A DNA stretch of 64,000 bases from Bacteroidota bacterium (GCA_019695345.1 JAIBAE010000007.1:40006-104005); one strand, 5' to 3'. Shown: positions 9,504 through 20,461, counted from the stretch's first letter. Program-made: numbers and translations. The notes: generated by a model not told the origin, from the sequence alone.

Positions 9504-11510
9504 TTATCTTTTTGGTGTGTAGCGAATAGTTAGTGGTATGCTTTCCACTCCCGTTGAAGTAAAAGCACGAATGTAATACGTTTGTTCTTTGGTTGTATCG
9601 GATAATTTGTCGGTGTGTTGTGTAACTGTTTTTTTTGTTTCCTTAATAGACACTTGCTTTCCGTTATATTCAATCCAAACACTGTAACCGGAAACATCAG
9701 TTGAGGGTGTTGGCTTCCAGCTAAGTATAATATTCCCGTTCTTTTCGGTAGCATTACCTTGTTCGGGGGGTGCAATTATTGAGCTTAGAATGGTAGCACT
9801 TCTCTCGCCGGAATGTGTGCTTTCGTTACCGGTGCTATCGGTTGCTGTTACCGAGTACCAATACTCTCCGGCGGATAATTCCTTATCGGTAAATGTTGTT
9901 GTGGTTGTTTTATAAATTGCTTTTGTATCATTTTTAGTTCGCCGATATACAACGAATTCCTTTAAATCAGGTTCGGTGCTTTTTGTCCAGTTTATTGTTG
10001 CAGAATTTTTACTTTGTTGAAACGATGTTATGACGGGAACCGTTGGCGGAGTTTTATCGGGTAAACGAACAAATAATTTTTCGGACGGCAGAGAACGATT
10101 GTACGAAATATCCTCTGCGTATATCTGATATGCCACGGTATATGGTGCATCAGGCGGAAGTGAATCGGTAAAGATAGTAGCTTTGATAGGTGATGCAGTT
10201 AACTGAAATGGAATAGAAAATTCCTTATCGCTTAAACGTGTTATAATATAGCCGGCAATATCCTGTTCTTTGTTTGGTATCCAACTTAAAATTACTTTGT
10301 TTTTATCGGTTTTGTACGTTAGCTTTTGCGGCTGAGCGGGTGGAATGTTGTCCTTTAAAGTTATTGTTTCTTCTGCGCTGTATCCGCTTGTGGTATCGTT
10401 ACTCACCGCCCTGACGGAATACGTGTATGCACCCGATGTAACAGTATTATCAATCCAAGATGTCTTTTTTCCGTTTCCTGCCGGTACTGTTTCGGTTGTA
10501 GTTACCTTCTTAAAATCAGTTCTGCGGACTTCATAATATCGTACGTATGCATCGGCCCTTGGCAATGTCCACTCAACCAACACAGCATTGCCTATTTGCT
10601 GTAACGTAAGTTGAACAGGTGCTCCAACTATACTGCCGGGTGTTGCTTGCAGGGTAATACTTGGTTTACTTTCCACACCGGCTACATTGATATTGGTAAC
10701 ATAATAAAAATAGGTAGTACCATTTTGCAAATACTCATCGGAAAACGTGCGTTGTTGTTCGTTGCCTGTAAACCGGAAAGGCACTAATGGTAAAGCATTG
10801 ATTCTGATAAACGGACCCAACGGTTGTTCAGAGCGATATATATTATTTGATACAGCAACACCCTGTTGTTCGTATTCATTATTACCTTGCCATGTTATAG
10901 TACACGAAGCATCGCCGGATGAAATGTTGCAATCGGTAGGAACTGGTACAACTTCGGGTTTATCAGTTGATACTATACGCGATGTTCCAATGATTTTTTC
11001 GTTACTGCCTTCAAGAACAACAATGGTATAGCGATACTGTTCACCTTTGGTAAACGTTGAATCGGTAATTGCTTCTCCTAACACACGTGCAAATTCCGGT
11101 GTTGTAGCGCTAAGAGCGTTAAATAGGTTCAACGATGTTTTGTTTGTAAATACCCGCTCGTAATCTGTGGCTGTAATGTCTTTACCATTGGTTCTAAACA
11201 TTCCTAAATATGCATCCGTTTTTGTTCCTGCAATTTTTGTTATATCCGAAACCAATGATGTACGTGTTGTTGTTGCGATACTTGCTTTATTGCCAAACCT
11301 GCCTGTAGTTCTGTACACGATATATTTTGGGTCGGATATGCTTCGCTCACCACGCCAGCGAACATGTATACTCTTTCCATCAAAATGCACAAATACATCA
11401 TCAGTTTGCCCAAGTATTGTAGCAGGCATCAACACTACTACAATAAACAGCAGAATCTTTCTTGCTGCATTCATCGCCGGTGTAACGGTCTTTTCAAGAA
11501 TACCAATCAT
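9504..11510 (-). CDS. Secreted multi-fibronectin-III protein
   Basis: 668-residue exported protein. An AAGGAGAAAGT Shine-Dalgarno sits directly before the ATG at 11510 and fixes the start. The signal peptide hydrophobic core is KILLFIVVVLMPATILG. From about residue 190 there are roughly five fibronectin type III modules of about 95 residues, each with the W...D..GY.V or Y.V pattern (for example SWIPNKEQDIAGYIITR, NWTKSTEPDLKEFVVYR, SWKPTPSTDVSGYSVW). No T9SS sorting domain is apparent at the C terminus. It is the last gene of a minus-strand series after a beta-barrel protein and a giant coiled-coil protein, so a shared role at the cell surface is likely but not shown. No enzymatic domain is recognised. 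Confidence 0.8.
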   Translation of the reverse strand: MIGILEKTVTPAMNAARKILLFIVVVLMPATILGQTDDVFVHFDGKSIHVRWRGERSISDPKYIVYRTTGRFGNKASIATTTRTSLVSDITKIAGTKTDAYLGMFRTNGKDITATDYERVFTNKTSLNLFNALSATTPEFARVLGEAITDSTFTKGEQYRYTIVVLEGSNEKIIGTSRIVSTDKPEVVPVPTDCNISSGDASCTITWQGNNEYEQQGVAVSNNIYRSEQPLGPFIRINALPLVPFRFTGNEQQRTFSDEYLQNGTTYFYYVTNINVAGVESKPSITLQATPGSIVGAPVQLTLQQIGNAVLVEWTLPRADAYVRYYEVRRTDFKKVTTTETVPAGNGKKTSWIDNTVTSGAYTYSVRAVSNDTTSGYSAEETITLKDNIPPAQPQKLTYKTDKNKVILSWIPNKEQDIAGYIITRLSDKEFSIPFQLTASPIKATIFTDSLPPDAPYTVAYQIYAEDISYNRSLPSEKLFVRLPDKTPPTVPVITSFQQSKNSATINWTKSTEPDLKEFVVYRRTKNDTKAIYKTTTTTFTDKELSAGEYWYSVTATDSTGNESTHSGERSATILSSIIAPPEQGNATEKNGNIILSWKPTPSTDVSGYSVWIEYNGKQVSIKETKKTVTQHTDKLSDTTKEQTYYIRAFTSTGVESIPLTIRYTPKR

Positions 11511-11547
11511 ACTTTCTCCTTCAACGGAAGTATATATCTATAGTTTT

Positions 11548-11605
11548 GCTAACGCCGGACGGCACCAAACAACCTGCACATAAACCCTACTGCGTGCCGG
11601 AAGTA
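11548..11605 (+). repeat. Family A repeat, copy A3
   Basis: Arms CGGCA (11560-11564) and TGCCG (11595-11599), extendable to six pairs (CGGCAC/GTGCCG). It faces A4 as an inverted pair bounding the gap between the giant gene and the fibronectin gene. Confidence 0.75.
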
Positions 11606-11683
11606 TCGTTCTGCAACTCCTAACAACAACCTGAACGATGTACTACAATCACGAACACACAGATGTTGCCCGTTGTACATTCT

Positions 11684-11743
11684 GTCTCCCGCAAGGCAAT
11701 GCGATGCAGTTTATGTAAGGTTCGGTGCGGTCATGCGACAGCA
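11684..11743 (-). repeat. Family A repeat, copy A4
   Basis: Arms CCGCA (11689-11693) and TGCGG (11726-11730). It begins, in sense, 19 nt after the stop of the giant gene. Partner of A3 across a 196-bp unit. Confidence 0.75.
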
Positions 11744-11762
11744 ACAAAGTCACGTACTTATG

Positions 11763-14700
11763 TTACGACGAATATCCAACATCAATATCAAGGGCATCGC
11801 TATACCCAAACACCGAATAACTAACATGAACACCCGCTGTTATTTTTACCGAGTACGGCGTTGCTTCCAAATCGGCGGCAACTTTTGCGCTACCGGTTAG
11901 TAATGTGCTCATGCCGTAAATCGGGAAGTCGCCTTTTACATCAACCGACCCTTTGAATTCAACCTTTGTTTTCAGTTTTGAGGTTGATGTGTAATATGCA
12001 ATCGTTCCGCCTGCATAGGCATGAAGCGAAACATAGAAGTCAACAACACCAAGCGGAATCTTTTTATCGAAATCGTAACGGAGTGTACCATCAACATACA
12101 AAGAGTCTTGTGTTACACTTACTTTACCTTCTGCTTTTATTACTTGCAAAGCCGAGCCGCTGAGTGTTTTACTGCGTATGTATTTTTCGGACTCACTGTA
12201 TTTGAATTCCATATTACCATCAAACGATAATATTTTTCCCTTGGCATCGGGCACGCCAATAAACAACCGTACAAAACCGGAAAGCGAAGCCGGTTCGGTT
12301 GATAGTGTGAGTTTTCCTTCGCCAAACAAAGCGTCCTTTTTATTAAGTAACCAGATCTTTCCATAGATAGTAAATTCCGTCCAGGGAATTAGTACCATTT
12401 CTACACGACTATTCATAAGAGAACCTGTAGAAGGTGTACCGATACCAACTATTGCCTTAAACGCTAGAGAGTTTGGTAATTCTTTTGGGTTACCACTTTG
12501 CGTTCCAACAGGTGGCTCGTAATTATAACCAATACCTCCGCCAAGTTCTGTAATAAACAACGTTGTTTGCCCAAGCGGAATTGCAACCTTGGCAGTTAGC
12601 TCGCCATACCAATAGGTAAATGATTTTGTCTCGTCAACTTTTTGAACACCTGCAATCAGTTTGCCTGTAATGCCTCCTGTGCAAAGGTTCTTTAATCCAA
12701 TATCAAAATCACCACGGAATTCTGTTTCGGAGAATGCAAAGCCACCGCTAAAACTGCACGGACCATAATCAAATTTTATTGAAGTTTCATCAAGCGATAC
12801 TTTTACACTTGGTCCGGTTGTAAGTTCAACACCACCTTTTAAGGCAATGATATTAGGAATTGAGAATGTACCTTTAACTGTGATGCTTAAATCTTTATCT
12901 TCTTCTTTCTTGATAGTAAGTTTTGATATAGCAAGGTCGAACCCTCTGCCGAACTTAATATTGGGTTCGGTAATGCTTACTTCCCCTACAATTTTTCCGG
13001 TGTTATCCAGAGTAAGATTTTTAATATCAAGCCGCTTGAAATATTCACATGTTGCCGTAGCGTTAATGGAAAGTGTAGCAAGTGATGTTTCAGGTTTATA
13101 GCTGATGGAGGTTCCATCTAACAGCGAAAAGACAGTTTTGATTTTAGGAACCGATACAGGATGTGCCGTTGAAATGGTTCCGCTCCATTCTTCTTTCGAG
13201 CCGCTAAGTTCAAAATCTATATCTCCCTCAAACGGAATAGGCATATGTATAGCGCCACTAAGCTTTCCTTCTTTCAGTTCGCTATTAGCAAAACTGAATT
13301 CCAGCGATGAAAAGTCACACTTCCAACCACCAAAACCCATTTTGAAAAACTTACCGCTTACTTTAACAGTACCGCCTATTGCAACTTCACCTGCTTTGTA
13401 CTTTCTGCCAATAGCAAAGCTTTCTACACTCAATTCGGAGTTTGTTGTATCCTTGCCATCGGTTGTAGAAAACGTTTTGGGCAGAATTAACTCTGCTTTA
13501 TTAATAACAATACCAACAAACGGTTTTAATTCATCGGCAATTTCATCTTCGTCGCGGGTTTCATGCATATCTAACGTAAACGACGAGCCTTTTTTAAGAG
13601 TACACTTTGCAAACTTTACTTCCGGCAAATCGCTTACAGTACCAAAGAAGTTACCGCTTGTTTCCAACTCCGCATGAAATCCTGCACCATCAGGAAGATA
13701 CTTCTGGTGCGTTATCCCTCCGCCAATCATTGCACCTGCGGACGCTGTAATGGAAAGTGAATCAACCCGAAATGTAAAACCTTTATACTCAACTTTTTTG
13801 CCTTCTCCGGGTTTCCAGGAAACAAACCCTTGCTTGGCAATCATTGCATCGCCTTCCCCCTCCAGATAAACACCATTTACAGCTAAGGGTATATCAATAA
13901 ACGATTGCAAGAATTCATGGAGATTTTCAACAATCAATTTTCCATTACCATAAACTGTCTCGCCCGATGAAGCAGGTTCATCCAACTCAACAATAAATGG
14001 CATAGAAGCAGAGCCAATTTTAAACCGCTTATCTTTACCCGATTTTTTTCCTTCAACGTCTTTTGGAACAGATAGCTTTTGTAATGCTGCTTCAGCACAT
14101 TGTGCTTTAATCCAAACTTCTTCTTTTGGATCCTTAGGTAAACTTGATACAAGAGTACGGGCTATACCAAACAATTCTGTTGCAACTTTAGGTGGAGTGT
14201 ACGTTACAGGTTTCTTGTTCTTGGGGTTTTTCAAGTACTCAATCATAATATCATTGGCAGGTTCCCTTTCATTATCAGTTACACCAACAATTGCATGTGT
14301 TCTCTTTGCATAATTTTCGTCCTTATCAGCATCCTCATTTTTTTCGGGCATTGATTTGGAAGCAGCTTCTAACGATAACGCACCTTCCCACACTTTTTTC
14401 CCTGCTTCAACGGCAGCGTTTGGCGGTGAGTCGGCAAATTTCAGGAACTGTAAATACAGTGGCATAGTTGCAAGCAATGTATCTTTATAGCAACGTTCAC
14501 GTTTCCATTCTACCGTCATATCAAATTCAGCAAACCCACTACCAAATAAAAACGGAATATGTATATATCCGTCGCCATCGGTTTGCTTTACAACTTTAAG
14601 TTGATTTGGTTTCTCTAGTCCATAATCTTTCGTCAACTTTGCATACTCAGGTTTTATAGTAACAATAACTTCAACATCCTCACCTGCAAGCCCTTTATGG

Positions 14701-17700
14701 TCACCACAAACAACTCGTGCAACAACAGTGTCGGTTGTGTTCGGAGCGCCAATAAGTTTCTTTGTTACTTCAATCATTACACCTGCCTTAACTTCCGGTA
14801 ACATTTTTTTATCCACGGGAACATCAGTGGCAATGGGTGTATCTTTATAGGTAACGGTATGTATCACCGTCTTTTTGCATTTTGGTTTCGGAACTTCGCC
14901 TGCCTTCCAGGCAACTTGTTGGTTATTCATTCCCAATACCAAGCCACCATCCAAAGCCCAGGAATACGTAATCAAGTCTATTATGGAACTACCGTTAGCC
15001 GCTTCGGCACAGTTTTTTGCTTTGGCAGGCCCGCATACTCTTCTGCTAATATCTGCATCCGATGCCGATGAAGTTAAAAATGTATAATCACGTGCAAGTA
15101 TTGGTTCATCTTCCGGTATTACAGCCCATTCTTTCCAAAGTGGCTCACCATTTTTATACATCAACGCAATAGTACGTGGTTCCTTGCGTAATACCGATGG
15201 GTCAGTTCCAACAAGTGGTGGTTGAGGTAAAAACGTATTCTCAATCGGACATTCTCCTTGGTGTACATCAGTGCCAAGTCCACCCGCAGGTTCTGTATTA
15301 GCAAAGACGGGGATACGTCCGGAATAAGAAATTTCTTTTACCTCAACCTGTGGTCCATCTTTTGCCCGCCATCCGTCGGTAACAGTATCAGTAGCCGTAA
15401 TAGTTAGTTTATCCTTCAGGTTTGGATTAGAAAATATATCGAACAGAAAGTCATGAAGTTCTTTTTTGGCTTTAGCAAGATTATCGCGCGATTGTTTTAA
15501 AGAATCCTGTGCAGCTTTAATGGAAGAATCGCGTTCTGCCAAAGCACTTGTTACATTGGCTTCACATTCCTTCATAATTGCCTCACCCGTCTTCTTTGCC
15601 TTTTCGGTTTCTTCAATTGTCTTAGCAATTTCTTTGGCATCATCTAAACTATCTAAACCCTCGTTAATCTTTTCATTTAATTCAGCGCGTTCTGTTTGCT
15701 TGTCGTCAACAGTTTCTTTTGCTTCCTGCAATCTGTCTTTTGCAGCATCCAACCTTGGTGCAATATCTTTTTCCAATCGCTTATTCAACTCATTCAACTC
15801 ATCAATTGCAGCAATACGTGCCTGACTTTTAGCGGAAAATTCCTTTCGGGCATCTTCATATTCTTTTGTGGCAGCGGTAACTCTATCGGTAGCAGCTTTA
15901 ACACTAGCTGCCACGCTTGCAACATCACTTTCCAAAGAAGCAACTTTAGTTTTGGCAAGTTTTTCTTCTGCATCTGCCACTTGTACTTTACTGCGCGCCG
16001 TAGCAGCAGCAGTCTGATTATTTGCAGCAATAGCGTGGTTCAATTCGCTTTGTGCTTGTCCGGTTGCTCCATGTTTCTCTTTTAACTCTGCACGTGCTTT
16101 TTCTAGGTCGGCAGTACGCTCTGCAAGAGTTTGTTTTGCCTTTGCCTCAAGGTCTTTTTCTTTATCAATTCCTGCTTTTAACTCTAATACTTTTTTACCA
16201 GCAGCAGTAGCTTCTTCCTTGGCGGTTTCAACATTTTTTTCCTGTGCTTCTATATCTGTTTTCAGCTTATCAACTTTATCCTGATACATCTTCACTTTTT
16301 CTTCTTGTTTCTTTACTTCCTCTTCTGCATCCTTAACTGCTTGTTGAGTTTTTAACTGTTCGTCTGCCTGTTGCTTCTTACCATCGTTTTTAACATGAGA
16401 TAGTTCACGTTTAAGGGAATCAATTTCTTCTGTTCCAGACGCGACCGCACCGCTTGCATCATGATAGCGCATAGTCTCGCGTAGAGTACGTTCCAGCAAC
16501 AATGTAAGCTTTTTCTGGACGGCCTGTTTTTTGGCTAATGCTATTACCACACCGGCTTCTGCTTTTGCAACGGAATCTTTTAGTTCATCAAATCGTTTCT
16601 TCTGTGCATCATCCATTAATACTTCTATTGGCGGAGGTACATAGTACACCAATTCCCCATCGGCAATTTTATTTCCGGTCAACGCTACATCTTTATCCCG
16701 TTTCTTATCGGCAAGCTTTTTCTTTAGCTCATCAAATTCTTTATTAGCATCATCAATCTGTTTCTGAAGAGCATCTATAATTTTATTTGCATCAATCTTT
16801 AAAACATCTTCAAGTGATGTTTTTTGTGCAATAAGTTTATTCTTCTCGTCAGTAAGACGTATTACTTCCTTATTAGCTATTAATACTCTGGCTTTCTCTG
16901 TTGCAATACTATCGCTTAATACAACCAACGAATCCTGTAGGAGCCGAACAGTACTGTCAATCCCTCGCTTCTTATCGGCTAGTGTTCCACGTTCTCGCAA
17001 TAACGAAACACGAATCTTATCCAGAGCTTCTATTCGTTTAGTCTCAAGAACTTTTAATTCTGCTTGCAATGCCGAAAGTTTATCCGATTCTTTCTCAAAC
17101 AACTTTGCAGATGCATCTGCTTTGGAAACATACAAGGCAAGTTCTGTTTTGTTTGCTTCAACGGCGGAAGAATATGCCAGTGCTTTCTTCTTCAATTCAC
17201 TCTCAGCCGAAGCAAGAGCCGATTCTCTTGCCCCAATCTTTGCTCTTGCACTTGCAATCTTACTCTTTAATAACTTATCTAACGTAAATGGTGTAGCAAG
17301 CAGTGAGACATGATTACTCATAAACACCGATTGTGCCGAACTCACAATATCAAGTGCCGCGGAACATGCTGCACGTTTATCTGCGTTGCTCTTGCCTGTA
17401 CATTCTGCCGCCATTGCCAAACCAAGCGCAGTAAGCCGTGTAGTAAATAATGTTCCTAATGCTGTGCGTGTTGCACCAACAGGAGTTGCTAAAGCAGAAT
17501 CAGCTATATCATTCACGGCTTTTACCTCTGCCGATAACGTGGTATTGCCGGCTGCCTGCGTTGCAATCCAAATGGTAGCTTTGTCGGTAAAGTCTCGTTG
17601 CGATTTAAAAAACTCCCTTGGTGCACCAGCCGGATACAACGATGTTTGAAATGCACCTACACTCTTGGCATCACCCGAACTTGCAGAGCGCAACGATTCG

Positions 17701-20198
17701 TACGCTACTTGTGCAGCTTTGTATTCGGCAAGTAACGTTTTAAGTGTAGCAGCTAATTCTGCAGTTTTATCCGTTAGTTTTTTTACATCAGCATCGCGTG
17801 CCTTTTGTGCAGACTCCATGGTTTTTTGCTGTGTAGCAATCTCCTTTAACTTTGCAAGTTCCTCAGGAGATTGTTTCCCTTGCAGTATCACATCAATCGA
17901 ATCAATTTCTTTTTTTACTGCACTGCTTTCTTTTTTCTTGTCGGCAATGGTTTCTTGTACCTTGCCAAACAAAGTTTCATTTTTTTCTATTTGCTTCTTT
18001 TCATTTTCAACAGATGTTGTATACTCTTTTAACTTTTTACCAACCGAGTCAAGTTGCGCCTTAATAACCTCCAACTGTCGTTCTGCAACATTCTTTTGTT
18101 GCTCAAGTTTTTTCGGAATCTCTTTTTTAATCGTCTCTAAAGAATCTATTTTGCTTTGTACTTCAGCAATTTGCTGCAATAACTTTTCAATTTCTTTTTC
18201 GATATCATTGGCAAGTTTTATAGACGGCATAGTGTTTAAAGTACCTTTGCCTTCTAATACCCAAGAATATGTTATTCCATCCTGAACTGGTATTTTTTTC
18301 TGACTTATTGCACCTTCTTTACACGGGGTACACTGTAGTATTCCATAATCCATATCAATTGCAGAAGCACGAATAGGTAATGCACGGGGGTAGGGGAACT
18401 CGGCAGGTGCATCAATTTTAGAGCCCAATGAAACAGGCGTTGCCTTCTCCGATTGTAATTCCGGTGGTGGGCACTTATCCGGTAAACTATCGCTCGGACA
18501 ATACACTTCAAAGTTGCCGCCAAATGGGCACTTTGTTCCATCGGAACAAATTACATTTCCGCTTAAAGTTATAGAATACCACCCGGGCTTAATACAACGA
18601 ACCTCAACCATCTCGCCTTTGGGGTCGCCAATCATTTCCGCAGCACCATCACCACTTCCAAAACTCCAAGAATACTTAATGGTATGTGTACACGCCGGAA
18701 CAGTGCCTTTACATGGAGTGTTCTTACAGCCACCCTCCACTTTTGCTTTGTAGGTGGTATTTCCTCTTGCAGATTTTCCAGTTTCAATATCAGACTTTAC
18801 CCAACACGAGCATTTACATTCTTCCCTTGTTGTGGTGGTGGGCGGTCGCTCGGTTGTAGTAGTTGTTCCACCACCAGTAGTAGTTGTTCCGCCATCGGTT
18901 GTTGTTGTGGTACCAGCTGATTTATTAACTTTCACTGTTTTTGTAGTAGTTACACTTCCGCACGAGGCTGTACCACAAAACATTTCACCCGTATAAGTTG
19001 CTGTAATAGTTCCTGATGAAGGTGGTGAAACAGTAGCACCAATTCCACTTCCACTTGGAAGGGGTGATGTATTTCCTTTTTCGTCGGTAAAAGTTATTGT
19101 CCATTTCCCTTTAATGGATGGCATACACGGCATAATGCAGTTCATTCTGAATCGTATCCAAAATGAAACCGATGATGAATAGGTAACGGTAGTACCTGTA
19201 TTGCCTTCAGGTAAAAAGAACGGTCCGCCAATATACTCTTTACTCGCATCGTTATCTGCTTCATATCCAATCCCAACTAACTCACCTTTACAAAAACACG
19301 AAGTGGTTGTGTCGCGTGTACGTGTACCGGTTGGTGAACATGTAACAGTGAATGTGTTTGGTTCCGACCATCCGTCGTTATCGGTAATTAACTGGCCGCC
19401 AATACCTGTTGTTCGTACCGACCACACATAGGTGCGTGTTTGTGTTTTTGTACTCGTGGTGCTATTCTGTGGCTGAAACACCGTTACGTCAAAATCGGGT
19501 GGAAACACAAGCTGTGTTGTGTTGTATACATCCTGTTCTATAATTGGATGATTAGCACGAAATGCATTCATGGGTGTTTGTCCGGGCAATACTTCGCATA
19601 ACACAAAATGATACATTGTTCCAAAGGTATACGTAGGTGTTAACGAGCCCCACCGGAAAATCAAGGTAGGTACTTGCTGACATGTTGTTGTAAAGTTCTG
19701 AACAGGTTGTAACAGATACGGAAGTTGATAACTAATTATCTCGAAGTTCCTACATACGGGTTGGCTTATTGGTTGTCCGGTTTCTGCCTGTAACAACTGA
19801 ACACACAACTGATATTGAGATGAAGGCAGTTTCCCTGTTCTGACTGCAACGTTTTTATCATCGCCAAAAAACGACATTGCTTGCAGTACTACTACCTGTT
19901 CAGCATTTACCATCATGGTTCCACGCGGAACAGTAAGAATCGGCATTTTAGTGTAATCGGAAGATGCCTTTAGTTGTCCGTCGCGTAGTATCTGCACACC
20001 AAGCCGAACCTGCGCAGGATTTTGCCCGGGGTTCAGAATGTTAAGCATAATTGTTTCTGTGCGTTCTTGCCAGTCCGAAAGATACGGAGACGGGCGCGGG
20101 TTCATGTTCAGGTTCAGCTGCAGCGGCTGCCCGAAAACAAACAGCGTGTTTGCAAATGCAAGCAAACTGTACAGAATTTTTTTCGATATGTTCTTCAT
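11763..20198 (-). CDS. Giant secreted coiled-coil/beta-rich surface protein (2811 aa)
   Basis: A signal peptide (KILYSLLAFANTLFVFGQ) starts the protein; an AGGCGAG sequence lies 2 nt before the ATG. Visible regions are: 20-290, beta-rich domain ending in FN3-like strands (FRWGSL, YVWSVRTTG); 290-460, Cys-bearing Ig-like segment; about 435-470, Thr-rich linker (runs of T broken by DGG and GGG); 470-650, Cys-rich PKD/Ig-like segments (YSWSFGSGDG, YSWVLEG); about 660-1590, long heptad-rich coiled coil dominated by K, E, A and D, interrupted near 830-960 by a globular stretch; 1600-2080, Ig-like domains; 2080-2811, Gly/Ser/Thr beta-strand repeats with GGGIGYNYEPP. No T9SS or exosortase signal is seen at the C terminus (DIDVGYSS). 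Lies between a beta-barrel protein and an FN3 protein on the same strand. Likely a surface fibre or adhesin; the function is not known. Confidence 0.8.
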   Translation of the reverse strand: MKNISKKILYSLLAFANTLFVFGQPLQLNLNMNPRPSPYLSDWQERTETIMLNILNPGQNPAQVRLGVQILRDGQLKASSDYTKMPILTVPRGTMMVNAEQVVVLQAMSFFGDDKNVAVRTGKLPSSQYQLCVQLLQAETGQPISQPVCRNFEIISYQLPYLLQPVQNFTTTCQQVPTLIFRWGSLTPTYTFGTMYHFVLCEVLPGQTPMNAFRANHPIIEQDVYNTTQLVFPPDFDVTVFQPQNSTTSTKTQTRTYVWSVRTTGIGGQLITDNDGWSEPNTFTVTCSPTGTRTRDTTTSCFCKGELVGIGYEADNDASKEYIGGPFFLPEGNTGTTVTYSSSVSFWIRFRMNCIMPCMPSIKGKWTITFTDEKGNTSPLPSGSGIGATVSPPSSGTITATYTGEMFCGTASCGSVTTTKTVKVNKSAGTTTTTDGGTTTTGGGTTTTTERPPTTTTREECKCSCWVKSDIETGKSARGNTTYKAKVEGGCKNTPCKGTVPACTHTIKYSWSFGSGDGAAEMIGDPKGEMVEVRCIKPGWYSITLSGNVICSDGTKCPFGGNFEVYCPSDSLPDKCPPPELQSEKATPVSLGSKIDAPAEFPYPRALPIRASAIDMDYGILQCTPCKEGAISQKKIPVQDGITYSWVLEGKGTLNTMPSIKLANDIEKEIEKLLQQIAEVQSKIDSLETIKKEIPKKLEQQKNVAERQLEVIKAQLDSVGKKLKEYTTSVENEKKQIEKNETLFGKVQETIADKKKESSAVKKEIDSIDVILQGKQSPEELAKLKEIATQQKTMESAQKARDADVKKLTDKTAELAATLKTLLAEYKAAQVAYESLRSASSGDAKSVGAFQTSLYPAGAPREFFKSQRDFTDKATIWIATQAAGNTTLSAEVKAVNDIADSALATPVGATRTALGTLFTTRLTALGLAMAAECTGKSNADKRAACSAALDIVSSAQSVFMSNHVSLLATPFTLDKLLKSKIASARAKIGARESALASAESELKKKALAYSSAVEANKTELALYVSKADASAKLFEKESDKLSALQAELKVLETKRIEALDKIRVSLLRERGTLADKKRGIDSTVRLLQDSLVVLSDSIATEKARVLIANKEVIRLTDEKNKLIAQKTSLEDVLKIDANKIIDALQKQIDDANKEFDELKKKLADKKRDKDVALTGNKIADGELVYYVPPPIEVLMDDAQKKRFDELKDSVAKAEAGVVIALAKKQAVQKKLTLLLERTLRETMRYHDASGAVASGTEEIDSLKRELSHVKNDGKKQQADEQLKTQQAVKDAEEEVKKQEEKVKMYQDKVDKLKTDIEAQEKNVETAKEEATAAGKKVLELKAGIDKEKDLEAKAKQTLAERTADLEKARAELKEKHGATGQAQSELNHAIAANNQTAAATARSKVQVADAEEKLAKTKVASLESDVASVAASVKAATDRVTAATKEYEDARKEFSAKSQARIAAIDELNELNKRLEKDIAPRLDAAKDRLQEAKETVDDKQTERAELNEKINEGLDSLDDAKEIAKTIEETEKAKKTGEAIMKECEANVTSALAERDSSIKAAQDSLKQSRDNLAKAKKELHDFLFDIFSNPNLKDKLTITATDTVTDGWRAKDGPQVEVKEISYSGRIPVFANTEPAGGLGTDVHQGECPIENTFLPQPPLVGTDPSVLRKEPRTIALMYKNGEPLWKEWAVIPEDEPILARDYTFLTSSASDADISRRVCGPAKAKNCAEAANGSSIIDLITYSWALDGGLVLGMNNQQVAWKAGEVPKPKCKKTVIHTVTYKDTPIATDVPVDKKMLPEVKAGVMIEVTKKLIGAPNTTDTVVARVVCGDHKGLAGEDVEVIVTIKPEYAKLTKDYGLEKPNQLKVVKQTDGDGYIHIPFLFGSGFAEFDMTVEWKRERCYKDTLLATMPLYLQFLKFADSPPNAAVEAGKKVWEGALSLEAASKSMPEKNEDADKDENYAKRTHAIVGVTDNEREPANDIMIEYLKNPKNKKPVTYTPPKVATELFGIARTLVSSLPKDPKEEVWIKAQCAEAALQKLSVPKDVEGKKSGKDKRFKIGSASMPFIVELDEPASSGETVYGNGKLIVENLHEFLQSFIDIPLAVNGVYLEGEGDAMIAKQGFVSWKPGEGKKVEYKGFTFRVDSLSITASAGAMIGGGITHQKYLPDGAGFHAELETSGNFFGTVSDLPEVKFAKCTLKKGSSFTLDMHETRDEDEIADELKPFVGIVINKAELILPKTFSTTDGKDTTNSELSVESFAIGRKYKAGEVAIGGTVKVSGKFFKMGFGGWKCDFSSLEFSFANSELKEGKLSGAIHMPIPFEGDIDFELSGSKEEWSGTISTAHPVSVPKIKTVFSLLDGTSISYKPETSLATLSINATATCEYFKRLDIKNLTLDNTGKIVGEVSITEPNIKFGRGFDLAISKLTIKKEEDKDLSITVKGTFSIPNIIALKGGVELTTGPSVKVSLDETSIKFDYGPCSFSGGFAFSETEFRGDFDIGLKNLCTGGITGKLIAGVQKVDETKSFTYWYGELTAKVAIPLGQTTLFITELGGGIGYNYEPPVGTQSGNPKELPNSLAFKAIVGIGTPSTGSLMNSRVEMVLIPWTEFTIYGKIWLLNKKDALFGEGKLTLSTEPASLSGFVRLFIGVPDAKGKILSFDGNMEFKYSESEKYIRSKTLSGSALQVIKAEGKVSVTQDSLYVDGTLRYDFDKKIPLGVVDFYVSLHAYAGGTIAYYTSTSKLKTKVEFKGSVDVKGDFPIYGMSTLLTGSAKVAADLEATPYSVKITAGVHVSYSVFGYSDALDIDVGYSS

Positions 20199-20245
20199 AA
20201 CTCGCCTTTACAAAAACGTATTGTTATGGTAACAAGGGAATTGTT

Positions 20246-20305
20246 GCTATCGCCCGACGGTACCGCACTATGTCTGTATCACATCCTTATCATGCCGGAG
20301 AGTTC
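20246..20305 (+). repeat. Family A repeat, copy A5
   Basis: Arms CGGTA (20258-20262) and TGCCG (20293-20297) pair with one U-G wobble in this orientation only. Inverted partner of A6. Confidence 0.72.
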
Positions 20306-20396
20306 CTTTACTGTTCAACAAACTGTATCGTGATATGAATAAATTCTTGTGTATAAAACCAATATCCACGATGCACATTGTTACTTATGTGTTGTT

Positions 20397-20456
20397 CTGT
20401 TCTGCACGAGAGCTGCGTTGTAGTTACTCGGCGCATGGTGCAGTCATGCGTTAGCA
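20397..20456 (-). repeat. Family A repeat, copy A6
   Basis: Arms CTGCA (20402-20406) and TGCAG (20439-20443), a compensating change relative to CCGCA/TGCGG. In sense it begins 6 nt after the stop of the beta-barrel gene. Confidence 0.72.
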
Positions 20457-20461
20457 ACTAT

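Noticed and set aside
11966..19431. Many plus-strand frames inside the giant minus-strand gene
   Set aside because: They are antisense shadows. Their hydrophobic or Ser-rich sequence follows from the complement of a Lys/Glu-rich coiled coil; none has a start signal or recognisable domain.
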